Of a stretch of DNA of 64,000 nt, positions 49,904 to 59,129 are shown piece after piece; the stretch's first letter is position 1, and each line of letters opens with the position of its first letter. The translations under genes and the position numbers were made by a program. This stretch comes from CAWDVK01 sp963805715. Lineage in GTDB: Bacteria > Actinomycetota > Actinomycetes > Streptosporangiales > Streptosporangiaceae. The notes beneath the pieces were generated by a model. The model was not told the origin of the DNA, did no database searches, and worked only from the letters and a program-made list of their open reading frames with translations. The stretch covers positions 868,001 through 932,000 of the forward strand of contig CAWDVK010000020.1 in NCBI GenBank assembly GCA_963805715.1. Direction: 5' to 3'.

Positions 49904-51416
49904 GGCGCATGGTGCCGTCGCGCAGGTACCGGACGTGCCAGGACAGCGCCTCGTCCAGCAGGTGCGGGGTGTGCTTGCCCGGCCCGGTCGCGGTGGCCCG
50001 GTCGAGGTAGTCCTGCAGGGCCGGCCGGTAAGCGGGATGCGCGCAGTGCTCGATGATCTGCCGGGCGCGGCGCCGCGGCGGCAGGCCGCGCAGGTCGGCG
50101 ACGCCCTGCTCGGTGACGATGACGTGCACGTCGTGCTCGGTGTGGTCGACGTGGCTGGCCATCGGCACGATGCAGGAGATCGCGCCGTCCCTGGCGGTCG
50201 AGGGCGACAGGAACATGGCGATGTAAGCGTTGCGGGCGAAGTCGCCGGAGCCGCCGATCCCGTTCTGCATGCGCGAGCCCATGATGTGGGTGGAGTTCAC
50301 GTTGCCGTAGATGTCCGCCTCGATCATCCCGTTCATCGCCAGGCAGCCGAGCCGGCGGATCACCTCCGGGTGGTTGCTGATCTCCTGCTGCCGCAGGATG
50401 ATCTGGCGGCGGTAGCCGGCGATGCCGTCGTGCAGGTCGGCCAGGCCGTCCTCGCTGAGCGAGAAGCCGGTCGCCGACGCCATCGTCATCGCGCCGGATC
50501 GCAGCAGCGCCAGCATGCCGTCCTGGACCACCTCCGTGTAGGCGGTCAGCGGCGGGAAGGCCCCGCCGCCGAGCCCGGCGAGCACGGCGTTGGTGATGTT
50601 GCCCACGCCGGACTGCAGCGGCAGCAGCGCGGCCGGCAGCCGCCCGCGCCGCACCTCGTGGGCCAGGAAGTCGACCACGTGCCCGGCGATCAGCTGCGCG
50701 TCCCCGTCCGGCGGCTTGAACGGCGTGCCGTAATCGGGCTCGTGCGTGGGGACGACCGCGACGATCTTCTCGGGCGGGCAGCGCAGGTACGGGCCGCCGA
50801 TCCGGTCCGGCGGCGCGAGGATCCCGATCGGCGTGCGGTGCGGCGGCAGCCCGGTGCCGTAGTAGATATCGTGCATGCCCTCCAGCTCGGCGGGCTGCCA
50901 GGAGTTCACCTCGAGGATGACCCGGTCGGCCAGGTCGATCCAGGCGCTGTTGTTGCCGACCGAGGAGGACGGGACCAGCGCCCCGTCGGCGGTGATGCCC
51001 GCGACTTCCACCAGCGCCACGTCGAGATGGCCGAACAGGCCCTCCGATGCCATCTGCGCGACGTGGGACAAGTGCACGTCCACGTAGTCCAGCTGGCCCG
51101 CGTTGATCTTGGCCCGGGTGACCGGGTCGGACTGGTACGGCATGCGCAAGTCGATCCCGTCGACCGCGGCCAGCGCGCCGTCCAGCTCCGGCGCGGTGGA
51201 GGACCCGGTCCAGACGCTGACAGCGAACCGCTCACCGCGCGCGGCCGCGTCGTTCACCCGGCTGACCAGGGCGGCCGGGACCGCCTTCGGATGGCCGGAG
51301 CCGGTGAATCCGCTCATCCCGACATGGCTGCCCGGCGCAATGAACGCGACCGCCTCGCCGGCCGTCATCACCCGGCCGGCCAGGGCCTGGCACCGCAGCC
51401 GCGCATCCCCTGCCAT
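49896..51416 (-). CDS. Acetyl-CoA hydrolase / succinate:acetate CoA-transferase family
   Basis: 506 residues. ATG 51416 has GGGAG upstream. PGSHVGMSGFTGSGHPKAVP is the N-terminal glycine motif, AYTEVVQDGMLALL supplies the active-site Glu region, and GGSGDFARNAYIAMFLSPS and VIVTEQGVADLRGLPPRRRA complete the family pattern. It moves CoA between acetate and succinate or hydrolyses acetyl-CoA. The Pat-like fusion starts on the other strand 393 bp away, a second enzyme handling acyl-CoA, which suggests a local acetyl-CoA/acetylation module. The stop is inside a 9-bp array. Confidence 0.9.
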   Translation of the reverse strand: MAGDARLRCQALAGRVMTAGEAVAFIAPGSHVGMSGFTGSGHPKAVPAALVSRVNDAAARGERFAVSVWTGSSTAPELDGALAAVDGIDLRMPYQSDPVTRAKINAGQLDYVDVHLSHVAQMASEGLFGHLDVALVEVAGITADGALVPSSSVGNNSAWIDLADRVILEVNSWQPAELEGMHDIYYGTGLPPHRTPIGILAPPDRIGGPYLRCPPEKIVAVVPTHEPDYGTPFKPPDGDAQLIAGHVVDFLAHEVRRGRLPAALLPLQSGVGNITNAVLAGLGGGAFPPLTAYTEVVQDGMLALLRSGAMTMASATGFSLSEDGLADLHDGIAGYRRQIILRQQEISNHPEVIRRLGCLAMNGMIEADIYGNVNSTHIMGSRMQNGIGGSGDFARNAYIAMFLSPSTARDGAISCIVPMASHVDHTEHDVHVIVTEQGVADLRGLPPRRRARQIIEHCAHPAYRPALQDYLDRATATGPGKHTPHLLDEALSWHVRYLRDGTMRPG

Positions 51417-51808
51417 CCCACGCTCCCGTCCGGTCACCGCCTGGGCCACCGCTCAAGGACAGCCTTCCAGGCCGGGCAGCGTCAAGGGGGCGATCATCCC
51501 GTCTTGCGGCCGCCGCGGTCCGGGTCCGGCTGATGCCCGCGGGAGCCCGCTGTGGCGGACATCGCAGGCGCGGGCCGGGGCATCGCGTGCCATGCTGGAG
51601 TACAGCGGGGCTGAGCGGTGCCGCCGGTGCCCTGAAAGCGCAGGCGCGGCCCTCCAGGCATTCTCATCACGGGAAGGAGCGCGGGACCCGTGAACCAGCT
51701 GGTGCGGGGATCAGCGCGGAGACCGGCGCGCAGCGACCGCCGGGGGCACGAGCGGTGCCTGGCGCCGCGACCGGAGCACGCCGTGCGGCCAGCCGGGGAC
51801 GCGGCCCG

Positions 51809-54742
51809 GTGAGCGCGCCGGCGGCCGCCACGTACGCGCTGCTGACCGATGGCAGCACGGTCGAGATCAGGCCGACCACTCCGGAGGACGCCGAAGCGGT
51901 GCGCGCGATGCACGCCGCCATGTCCCCCGACAACATCTACCTGCGGTTCTTCAGCATGAGCCCGACCGCGCCCGAGCGGGAGGCCCAGCGGGTGTGCCGG
52001 GAGCCGGATGACGATCACGCGGCGCTGCTGGCCTGGCAGGGCGACCGGCTGGTCGGAGTGGCCGCCTATGAGCTGTCCGGGCGCCCCGGCGTCGCGGAGA
52101 TCGCGTTCGCGGTGCCCGATGACATGCACGGCCGCGGCATCGCCACGCTGCTGCTGGAGCACCTGGTCTGGCTGGCGCGCCAGCGCGGCCTGCAGGCGTT
52201 CACCGCCGAGACGCTGGCGGAGAACTCGGCGATGCTGCGGGTGTTCGGGGACGCCGGCCTGCCGGCCAAGCGGCGGATTGCCGACGGGGTGGTCGAGTTC
52301 ACCTTCCCGCTGCCCGGCCGGGAGGACAACTACCGGCAGGGCAATTACCTGGAGTCGGTGGCCGACCGGGAGAGCCGCGCGGACGTGGCCAGCCTGCGCC
52401 CGCTGCTGCTGCCAAGGGCTGTCGCCGTGGTGGGCGCGAGCCGGGGCCACGGCACGCTCGGCCGGGCCATCCTGCACAACATCGTCACCGCCGGCTTCGC
52501 CGGGCCCGTGTACGCGGTCAACCCGAGGGCCAGCACTGTCGAGGGAGTGCCCTGCGTGGCATCCGTCGACGACCTGCCCGGCCAGGTCGACATGGCGGTG
52601 ATCACCGTGCCCGGCCCGGACGTTCCCGAGGTGGCCGAGCAGTGCGGCCGCAACGGGGTCCGGGCCCTGATCGTGATCACGTCCGACCTGGGCGAGGCGC
52701 GCGCTGACCTGCTGGCCACCTGCCGCCAGTACGGCATGCGCCTGCTCGGCCCGAACTGCTTCGGCCTGATCATGCCCTGGATCGGCCTGGATGCGACGTT
52801 CGCCGCCGACCACCCGCTGCCCGGCGTCGTCGGCCTGATGGTGCAGTCCGGCGGCGTCGGGATCGCGCTGCTGGAGCGGATGTCCCGGCTCGGCGTCGGC
52901 GTGTCCTCCTTCGCCTCGGCCGGCGACAAGTACGACGTGTCCCCGACCGACCTGCTGACCTGGTGGGCCCAGGATGAGGTGACCCAGATCGCGGTCCTCT
53001 ACGTCGAGTCGTTCGGGAACCCGCGCAAGTTCGCCAGCACGGCCCGCCGGGTCGCGCAGCGGATGCCGGTGCTGACCATCATCGGCGCCCGGTCCCCGGC
53101 CGGCCATCGCGTCGCCTCGCACACCGCCCCGGCCGCCACGCCCCTGGTCACCCAGGAGGCCCTGTTCGATCAGGCGGGGGTCATCGCCACCAGGAGCCTG
53201 GGCGAGCTCATCGACACCGTGGCGCTGCTCTCCTGCCAGCCGCTGCCCGCGGGAAACCGGATCGCGATCGTCTCCAACGCCGGCGGCGCCGCCGGACTGG
53301 CCGCCGACGCGTGCGGTGACCACGGCCTGCAGGTCGTGAAGCTCAGCGCGGACACCCAGCGCGAGCTGAGCCGGATGCTGCCGCCGGGTGCTGAGGTCGG
53401 CGGGCCGGTGAATGCCACGCCGCTGGTGAGCACGGATACCTTCCGGGCCTGCCTGGAGAAAGTGGCCGCCGACGAAGGCGTCGATGCGGTGCTCGCCGCG
53501 GCGGTGCCCACGGCCATCTCCGACCTGCGCACCGCGGTGGCCGCCGCGGTGCTCAGCAAGCCGCTCGCCGCCTCCTTCCTGGACCGGGTGGAGTCCGTGC
53601 TGCGGGTCAAGCGCGTGCCCGTCACGCGGCGTGCGCGGGCCGCCCGGCCCGCGCACGCCGGCACCACGGGCGGTCCTGCCACCGCCGGCCCGGCGGGCGG
53701 CGGCGCGGTCACCGGCCCGGCGGGCGACGGCGCAGCGGCGGCGGCGGGCAACGGCGAGGCGACGGTCGCAGGCGACGGCGCGGCCACCGTCGCGAGCGAC
53801 GGCGCGGCGACGGTCGCGGGCGAGGGAGCGGCGGGCAGCGCGCCGGCGGCCGCAGCCGAGGAGCGGGCTGCCGTCATCGACGTGGCGGCGGCCGCGGTCA
53901 CCGGAGTGCCCGCCTACGCCGACCCCGACAGCGCGGCGCGCGCGCTCGGCCACGCGGCCCGCTACCAGGCCTGGCGGGTGCGGCAGCACGGCACCGTCCC
54001 CGAGCTCGGCGGACTGCGGACGGCGGACGCACGCGCGCTGACCGACGGCTTCCTGGCCAGCTCGCCGGCCGGCGGCTGGCTGCCCGACGCCGTGGCCGCT
54101 GAGCTGCTGGCCTGCTACGGCGTCCCGCTGGTACCGACCCGGCCGGCCGCCAGCGAGCAGGAGGCAGTCGAGGCGGCCGGGGATCTCGGCGGCCGGGTCG
54201 TGCTCAAGGCGGAGGCCGACCTGCCGACCCGCACGGCGGACGCCGGCACCATCCGGCTCAACCTGCGCACCCGCGCGGAAGTGTCCGAGGCGTACCGCGC
54301 GCTGACCGCCGGCCTGGGACCACGGCTGCGCCGGGTGCTCGTCCAGCCGATGCTGACCGGCGGGGTCGAGGTGATGATCCGCGTCGTGCAGGAGCCCGTC
54401 TTCGGCCCGCTGGTGGTGTTCGGGTCCGGCGGGGCGGCCAGCGAGATGCACGATGAGGTAACCCGGCTGACCCCGCTGACCGACGCCGACGCTGACGAAA
54501 TGATCCGCGCCGTGCGGGCCGCGCCGCTGCTGCTCGGCAACCGGGACATGCCCCCGGTGAACACCGCGGCGCTCGCTGACGCTCTGCTGCGGGTCTCCCG
54601 GCTCGCCGATGACCTCCCGGAGATCAGCGAGCTCACCCTCAATCCCGTCGTCGCCCGGCAGGACGGCGTCTACGGCGTCAACGTCCGGGTGCGGGTCAGC
54701 CCGGCCGAGCCGCGGGATCCGTTCCTGCGCCGCCTGCTCTGA
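51809..54742 (+). CDS. GNAT acetyltransferase fused to ADP-forming acyl-CoA synthetase (Pat-like)
   Basis: 977 residues from GTG 51809 (GGGGA upstream). Residues 15-165 are a GNAT domain (VEIRPTTPEDAEAVRAMHAA, DDMHGRGIATLLLEHLVWLA). Then comes the CoA-binding and ligase part (AVAVVGASRGHGTLGRAILH, LIVITSDLGEARADLLATCR, LLGPNCFGLIMPW, GRAGHR-type SPAGHRVASHTAPAA with the phospho-His position). An ATP-grasp domain ends it (GGRVVLKAEADLPTRTADAG, VLVQPMLTGGVEVMIRVVQE). In actinobacteria such proteins acetylate acetyl-CoA synthetase and others to tune acetate metabolism. A low-complexity Ala/Gly/Thr insert (DGAATVAGDG-like repeats, residues about 630-700) is peculiar to this copy. Confidence 0.9.
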   Translation: MSAPAAATYALLTDGSTVEIRPTTPEDAEAVRAMHAAMSPDNIYLRFFSMSPTAPEREAQRVCREPDDDHAALLAWQGDRLVGVAAYELSGRPGVAEIAFAVPDDMHGRGIATLLLEHLVWLARQRGLQAFTAETLAENSAMLRVFGDAGLPAKRRIADGVVEFTFPLPGREDNYRQGNYLESVADRESRADVASLRPLLLPRAVAVVGASRGHGTLGRAILHNIVTAGFAGPVYAVNPRASTVEGVPCVASVDDLPGQVDMAVITVPGPDVPEVAEQCGRNGVRALIVITSDLGEARADLLATCRQYGMRLLGPNCFGLIMPWIGLDATFAADHPLPGVVGLMVQSGGVGIALLERMSRLGVGVSSFASAGDKYDVSPTDLLTWWAQDEVTQIAVLYVESFGNPRKFASTARRVAQRMPVLTIIGARSPAGHRVASHTAPAATPLVTQEALFDQAGVIATRSLGELIDTVALLSCQPLPAGNRIAIVSNAGGAAGLAADACGDHGLQVVKLSADTQRELSRMLPPGAEVGGPVNATPLVSTDTFRACLEKVAADEGVDAVLAAAVPTAISDLRTAVAAAVLSKPLAASFLDRVESVLRVKRVPVTRRARAARPAHAGTTGGPATAGPAGGGAVTGPAGDGAAAAAGNGEATVAGDGAATVASDGAATVAGEGAAGSAPAAAAEERAAVIDVAAAAVTGVPAYADPDSAARALGHAARYQAWRVRQHGTVPELGGLRTADARALTDGFLASSPAGGWLPDAVAAELLACYGVPLVPTRPAASEQEAVEAAGDLGGRVVLKAEADLPTRTADAGTIRLNLRTRAEVSEAYRALTAGLGPRLRRVLVQPMLTGGVEVMIRVVQEPVFGPLVVFGSGGAASEMHDEVTRLTPLTDADADEMIRAVRAAPLLLGNRDMPPVNTAALADALLRVSRLADDLPEISELTLNPVVARQDGVYGVNVRVRVSPAEPRDPFLRRLL

Positions 54743-54778
54743 GCCGCGGCCGCGCGGCGGTCCGTTCCCCGCGGCCTG

Positions 54779-54959
54779 GCACCCGGCCTGGGACGGGTCC
54801 ATCGTGGGCACCCGCAACGACCTGGCCGACGTGTTCGCCCTGCATGCGGCCGGACGCACCCGCATCATCGCGGTCGACCGCAAGATCGACGAGGTCAACG
54901 AGTCCATCGACGACGTGCTCGCGGACCGCGTGCCCGCCCGGGTGGTCTTCCGGTTCTGA
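54779..54959 (+). pseudogene. C-terminal remnant of a zinc alcohol dehydrogenase
   Basis: The frame reads GSIVGTRNDLADVFALHAAG, RTRIIAVDRKIDEVNESIDD and VLADRVPARVVFRF to a TGA at 54957. This is the last 60 residues of NAD-dependent MDR alcohol dehydrogenases (GTRxDLxEAxxFAxxGRV..., RLVFDF ending). No catalytic or zinc domain is upstream: it abuts the end of the Pat-like gene. Confidence 0.75.
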
Positions 54960-55014
54960 CCGGCGGCCGTCCTGGCCGGCGATCTGTCCTGCGCTCAGGC
55001 CAGCCGTCAGCCGT

Positions 55015-55047
55015 CAGCCGTCTGGCGGCTCAGCCGCCAGACGGCTG
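55015..55047. terminator. Perfect 15-bp hairpin, 3-nt loop
   Basis: CAGCCGTCTGGCGGC, loop TCA, and its exact complement. It lies between the dehydrogenase remnant (plus) and the secreted protein (minus), both ending toward it, and follows a triple CAGCCGT repeat. GC-rich with no T-tract, as usual for actinobacterial bidirectional terminators. Confidence 0.65.
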
Positions 55048-55117
55048 GTTTCCGGGGTCACCAGCGCAACATCGCGGTGCGCCGCCGACGCTGACGGAAT
55101 TGGCTGGGTGCCATGCG

Positions 55118-55621
55118 TTACCGGCGGACGGGCCCGGACGCGCGGATGACCTGCTGCCACGCCACCGGCGGCGCGTTCTCGCTGCACTTGCCGTGCGAGC
55201 GTGCGGCGACGGCCAGGATGCTCAGCTGGTAGTGGCCGCCGCCGGTGATCCCGGCGTAGCGGCCCGTGCCGCCGGTAATCCGGTAGGTGCCGTGCTCACT
55301 GATGGTGGCCAGGCAGGTCCCCGGGTTGAACGACTGGCGGCCGGTTCCCGATGAGTGATGGATCTTGATCGTGCCGCCGGGCAACACGAACAGCGAGGTG
55401 TTGTTGTTCTGGTTCTCGTGGTCCGCGCCGGGGGCGGTGAAGAGGCCGCTGGCGATGACCGAGTCGGTCGGCGAGGTAGCCGACGTGGTCATCATCTGGA
55501 AGTGCTCGGTTCCCGAGACTGCCGGGTGCGTGCCGTGGCTGCTGGCCATGGCCACGCCGGTCCCGCTGGCCAGGGCGGCCACGGCGGTGGCGCCGATGAC
55601 TGTCGCGATGCTCTTGCGCAT
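55118..55621 (-). CDS. Secreted protein, allene-oxide-cyclase/dirigent-like barrel
   Basis: 167 residues with a signal peptide (IATVIGATAVAALASGTGVA, cleavage near AMA-SSH). VSGTEHFQMMTTSATSPTDS and VIASGLFTAPGADHENQNNN begin a beta-barrel. GTIKIHHSSGTGRQSFNPGT, TYRITGGTGRYAGITGGGHY and QLSILAVAAR follow, where TGRYAGITGGG is the typical TGxYxGxxG turn of AOC-barrel proteins. The fold serves as binding protein or cyclase. No catalytic inference; single gene with its own -10-like region upstream. Confidence 0.75.
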   Translation of the reverse strand: MRKSIATVIGATAVAALASGTGVAMASSHGTHPAVSGTEHFQMMTTSATSPTDSVIASGLFTAPGADHENQNNNTSLFVLPGGTIKIHHSSGTGRQSFNPGTCLATISEHGTYRITGGTGRYAGITGGGHYQLSILAVAARSHGKCSENAPPVAWQQVIRASGPVRR

Positions 55622-56025
55622 TGCCCGATCCTTTCTGGGCGGCCGCTGGCTGGTCAGCGGCCCGATGAGGCTCAGGATGCGCTGGCCGGGGGGCCGCCCG
55701 GATCGGCACAGGTGCGTATCTGCGGCCGCGGGAATTGACTAGCCGGCCACGTCGCGGAGTCTGCGCCCGGCAGCCGGCACGGCTCAGGCAGCGGGCCGTG
55801 CACCGGCTCGGCCCGCCGCGTTTCACCTAGCGAGGCCGCGGGCGGGCATCCTCGGGCTCGGTGAGCGAGCTGGCGAGGGCCACCGCGGCCACGGGCAGCA
55901 GCCCCAGCTGAGCGCGCCCGCGGGCGCGCGCGCCGTCACGGATTTTATAATGGGCGGCGCAGCGGGCCGGGCGGCACCGCCAGCATGGTCGCCCGGCCGC
56001 CGCGCGACCGAGGAGGTTCACTGCC
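55622..56025. promoter_or_regulatory. Divergent intergenic region with TATAAT
   Basis: 404 bp. A TTTTATAATGG at 55943-55953 (TATAAT 55946-55951) about 80 bp before the gene at 56026 is a likely -10 box. No matching -35 is seen. Nothing else recognisable. Confidence 0.4.
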
Positions 56026-56445
56026 GTGGACACTGCGCAACCGGGCAGCGGCACCGATGACGAGCAAGCGCCGTCCGCGGCGGACGTCCGGCGGTACGCG
56101 CAGCAAATGCGCTCGCTTCCGGCAGAGCAGGTCATCGTGGATGTCCTGTTCACGCTGCTCAATGCCGCCCAGGTCAAGCTGGGACGGCGAGATGCCCGGC
56201 TGCTCATCGACCTGGGCACCATCGCGCACGAGCACGCGCGTCCTTACCTGTCCGCCGAGCTCACCAGCGAGATCGACCAGGTGCTGGGGCAGCTGCGGCT
56301 GGGCCAGGTGAGTGCAGAGGGCCGCGGCGGAGGCGAGCGGGAGGAGAACGACCTCGACCGGATGCCGGCGCCGCCGTCGGCAGGCGCCGCGCAGGCACCG
56401 GCCAGCCAGCCTCCGAGCAGGCTGTGGGTGCCCGGCCGCCCCTGA
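56026..56445 (+). CDS. Small conserved protein, unknown function
   Basis: 139 residues, GTG start with GAGGAGG close upstream. The central part (YAQQMRSLPAEQVIVDVLFT, LLNAAQVKLGRRDARLLIDL, HEHARPYLSAELTSEIDQVL) is recognisable as a small helical family of actinobacteria. The first 25 and last 45 residues are disordered. A conserved RRDARxLID and ARP motif may be functional, but no activity is known to me. Confidence 0.65.
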   Translation: MDTAQPGSGTDDEQAPSAADVRRYAQQMRSLPAEQVIVDVLFTLLNAAQVKLGRRDARLLIDLGTIAHEHARPYLSAELTSEIDQVLGQLRLGQVSAEGRGGGEREENDLDRMPAPPSAGAAQAPASQPPSRLWVPGRP

Positions 56446-56535
56446 CCCCCGCCGGGACGCCGTGCTGCCCGCGGAGGGAGCGAACCGGCTGCCCCCGCTT
56501 CGCACAGAACATTCGCACAGAACAGGAGTGCCGAG

Positions 56536-57114
56536 ATGGCCGAGGTGGTGCTCTTCCACCATGCGCAGGGACTGACCCCCGGCGTCGTCGCCTTCGCCGG
56601 CGAGCTGCGCCGCGCCGGGCACACCGTGCGCACGCCCGACCTATTCGAGGGCCGTACCTTCGGCACCATCGAGGAGGGGATGCGCTATGCCGAGGAGATC
56701 GGCTTCCCCGACGAGGTGATCGGGCGCGGCGCCCGCGCCGTCGAGGGGCTGCCCGCCGGGCTGGTGTACGCAGGCTTCTCGCTCGGCGTGCTCCCGGCCC
56801 AGAAGCTGGCGCAGACCCGGCCGGGCGCGCGGGGGGCGCTGCTGTTCTCTTCCTGCGTCCCGGTCTCGGCGTTCGGCCCGGCCTGGCCCGAGGGGGTGCC
56901 GGTGCAGGTGCACGGAATGGACGCCGACCCGTTCTTCGTCGGCGAGGGCGACATTGACGCCGCCCGCGAGCTCGTCGAGCAGGCCAAGGAAGCGGAGCTG
57001 TTCCTCTACCCCGGCGACCAGCACTACTTCGCCGACAGCTCGCTGCCGTCCTACGACGCGGCCGCCACCGCGCTGCTGATCCAGCGGGTGCTCGACTTCC
57101 TCCGCACCCGGTAG
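56536..57114 (+). CDS. Dienelactone-hydrolase-family alpha/beta hydrolase
   Basis: 192 residues, ATG with AGGAG upstream. VLFHHAQGLTPGVVAFAGEL is the first strand and oxyanion loop, YAGFSLGVLPAQKLA the nucleophile elbow (Ser in place of the classical DLH Cys), HGMDADPFFVGEGDID the Asp loop, and GDQHYFADSSLPSYDA the catalytic His. Members act on lactones and esters, and the Ser form is common in actinobacteria. It stands alone. Confidence 0.85.
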   Translation: MAEVVLFHHAQGLTPGVVAFAGELRRAGHTVRTPDLFEGRTFGTIEEGMRYAEEIGFPDEVIGRGARAVEGLPAGLVYAGFSLGVLPAQKLAQTRPGARGALLFSSCVPVSAFGPAWPEGVPVQVHGMDADPFFVGEGDIDAARELVEQAKEAELFLYPGDQHYFADSSLPSYDAAATALLIQRVLDFLRTR

Positions 57115-57170
57115 GCAAACTGCCCCGAGCTGGGCATCAGCCGGTCCGAGTTCTTCGCCCGCGCCGGCCG
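57115..57170 (+). pseudogene. Possible ribbon-helix-helix (antitoxin-like) remnant
   Basis: Directly after the hydrolase stop the frame reads NCPELGISRSEFFARAGR, resembling the second helix of VapB/CopG-type RHH proteins (ELGISRSEFxARAAR). Only about 18 residues are left and the flanks are non-homologous. It may be chance. Confidence 0.25.
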
Positions 57171-57178
57171 GCCAGGAG

Positions 57179-58687
57179 TCAGTCGTAGTGCAGGAACCTG
57201 GGCCAGAGCGCGGCCCAGCTCTGGTCGGGCTGGCGGCAGATGGCGACCGGCTCGCCGACTTCCTCGTTCTGCACGCCGTCACGGTTACGCAGCCGGGCGA
57301 GGACCCTGCAGGACGCGAAGTCGCCGCGGACCCGGGCGAGCTGGCCGCCGACCAGGACGACCGTGGTGGTCGCGGCGGGCGGCCGCCGGGCGAAGTAGAG
57401 CTGGTTGTGACCGCTGTAGGGCGGCGGCAGCCCGAGCCCGGGGCCGTACCGGGTAATCGCGCCGGCCTCGCCGTAGTTGCTGGTGATGATGACCGCGTGC
57501 CGCGCCTCGCCGGGCGGGATCGTCCGGTACACCGCCGCGACCTGCGAGACGTATTCTTGCCAGCCGATCTGGTCCCTGGCCAGCTGGTTGATCCCTGGTA
57601 CCGGCGTGCCGCCCAGCACCGATCCGGGCAGCAGCGGCAGCGCGATCACGGCGGAGACCACGGCGTTGACGCAGATCGCGATCCATGCCGCGACCCGCCA
57701 GCCGGCCGAGCGGGCCAGGAACTCAGCCGCCGGGACGCATCCGGCCGCGTACACGACGGCGAGCAGCCCGACCGGATAGTAGAGCTGGCCTCCGCCCGCG
57801 AACGTCTCCAGCAGCAGCACGATCAACGCCAGCGGCAGGAACCGGACCGGCCGCCACTGCGGGCGGCGCCACAGGGCCACCAGGCAGGCCACCCAGATGG
57901 GCACCAGCGGCGGCCCGAGCAGCAGGCACAGGTACGGCCACATCACGATGCGGACCGTCCCCGCGTTGTCCCGGCTGAGCGCGCGGCTCATGGTCAGCTG
58001 CGGCCACGAGTGCGTCGCCTGGTAGATCAGGTTGGGCAGGGCGATCAGCAGCGCGAGCGCCACGGCCAGCAGGACCCACCGGTTCCAGAGCGCGCGCCGC
58101 GGGCCGGCCAGCAGGATCCCGGCGGCGACCGCCACCACCAGCAGCGAGATCAGCCACTTGTTGTAGGTGCTCAGGCCGACCGTGGCGCCGGCCGCGAGCC
58201 ACCATCGGGGCTCGGCGCGCATCAGCGCCCTGATCACGAACAGGCAGGCCAGCGGCCAGGCCACCAGGTCCAGCGAGGCGGTGATCAGCACGTGGCCGAA
58301 CAGCAGCGGGGTCGCCGCGAACGCGTACGACCAGGCGCACAGCCCCTGCGCCGCGCGGCCGCCGCCGAGCTCGCGGGTGACGAGCACGACCACGAGCACC
58401 GACAGCACCGCGAAGGCCGTCGCGGGCACCCGCTCGGCCCACGGGGCAGCGGACACGTGCGCAGCCATGCGGCCGAGCAGCGGCGTCAGCGGCGGCTGGT
58501 CCACGTATCCCCAGGCCGGGCGCAGCATGCGGAAGTAGAGCTCGTCGCGCTCGAATCCGTACCGGTCGCTGACGGCGGTCAGGACGACCGCGAGCGTGAC
58601 CATCGCGGGCGCCAGATAGCCCCACGCGACCGCCGGAAGCCCGGCGCCACAGGCCGGCGCCTCGGCCTGCCTGTCACTGGTGGCCAT
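57179..58687 (-). CDS. GT39/ArnT-like membrane glycosyltransferase
   Basis: 502 residues with about ten transmembrane helices (YLAPAMVTLAVVLTAVSD, AFAVLSVLVVVLVTREL, WVLLAVALALLIALPNLIYQ). The first periplasmic loop has the family DE motif: YGFERDELYFRMLRPAWGYV DQPPLTP, where the Asp-Glu binds the lipid-phosphate sugar donor. The C-terminal part (VIITSNYGEAGAITRYGPGL, SGHNQLYF) is the typical soluble domain. Enzymes of this type move a sugar from polyprenyl phosphate to lipid or protein acceptors. No neighbouring partner was found. Confidence 0.87.
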   Translation of the reverse strand: MATSDRQAEAPACGAGLPAVAWGYLAPAMVTLAVVLTAVSDRYGFERDELYFRMLRPAWGYVDQPPLTPLLGRMAAHVSAAPWAERVPATAFAVLSVLVVVLVTRELGGGRAAQGLCAWSYAFAATPLLFGHVLITASLDLVAWPLACLFVIRALMRAEPRWWLAAGATVGLSTYNKWLISLLVVAVAAGILLAGPRRALWNRWVLLAVALALLIALPNLIYQATHSWPQLTMSRALSRDNAGTVRIVMWPYLCLLLGPPLVPIWVACLVALWRRPQWRPVRFLPLALIVLLLETFAGGGQLYYPVGLLAVVYAAGCVPAAEFLARSAGWRVAAWIAICVNAVVSAVIALPLLPGSVLGGTPVPGINQLARDQIGWQEYVSQVAAVYRTIPPGEARHAVIITSNYGEAGAITRYGPGLGLPPPYSGHNQLYFARRPPAATTTVVLVGGQLARVRGDFASCRVLARLRNRDGVQNEEVGEPVAICRQPDQSWAALWPRFLHYD

Positions 58688-59129
58688 TGGGGCAGTATCC
58701 GCCGGCTACGCACGGCGGCCGGGCCCGTTCATACGGTTGATATGCGATAGGTAAGGCGCCGTGATGTTCGGGGAAGCGCCGGGAAGCCAGGAATTGCCCC
58801 GGCTGCGCATTCCTTCGCGGACGGCCTGCGTGCCGCTCCCCCGCACCGTGTATCTGAGGTGCGGGCGCCTGCTTCGGCACCGACGCCTTCCGCGAGTCGG
58901 TGGACGCTCCCGCGCGCAGCTGAAGCAGCTCAGGCGGCCCGCGCCGCGCCCGGCCGGCCGACCGGCCGGAGCCGGATCGCTGCCCCGCGCGGCCTAGCCT
59001 CGCTGCCCCCGCGATGGCGGGGCGTGCCAATCGCCGGCCCGGCCTGGCCCAGCCCGCGGTGCCAGCGGCGGCGGCGCGCCCGGCCGGATGCGAGGATCAG
59101 GCTGACGGCGACGATGCGGAGGCAGGCTC
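58688..59129. other. 442-bp intergenic region, nothing firmly identified
   Basis: Low-complexity Pro/Arg/Ala-rich frames only. A short plus-strand reading ACFGTDAFRESVD near 58867 recalls a protein fragment, but I recognise no family. No hairpin or promoter is evident. Confidence 0.35.

Noticed and set aside
51494..54907. 1137-residue minus-strand frame opposite the Pat-like fusion
   Set aside because: Low-complexity His/Gly/Arg content; the plus strand has GNAT, CoA-binding and ATP-grasp motifs.
57188..58750. 520-residue plus-strand open frame opposite the GT39 gene
   Set aside because: Arg/Gly/Gln-rich composition and no family signal; the minus strand has ten clean helices and the GT39 DE motif. 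It is a GC-bias shadow.
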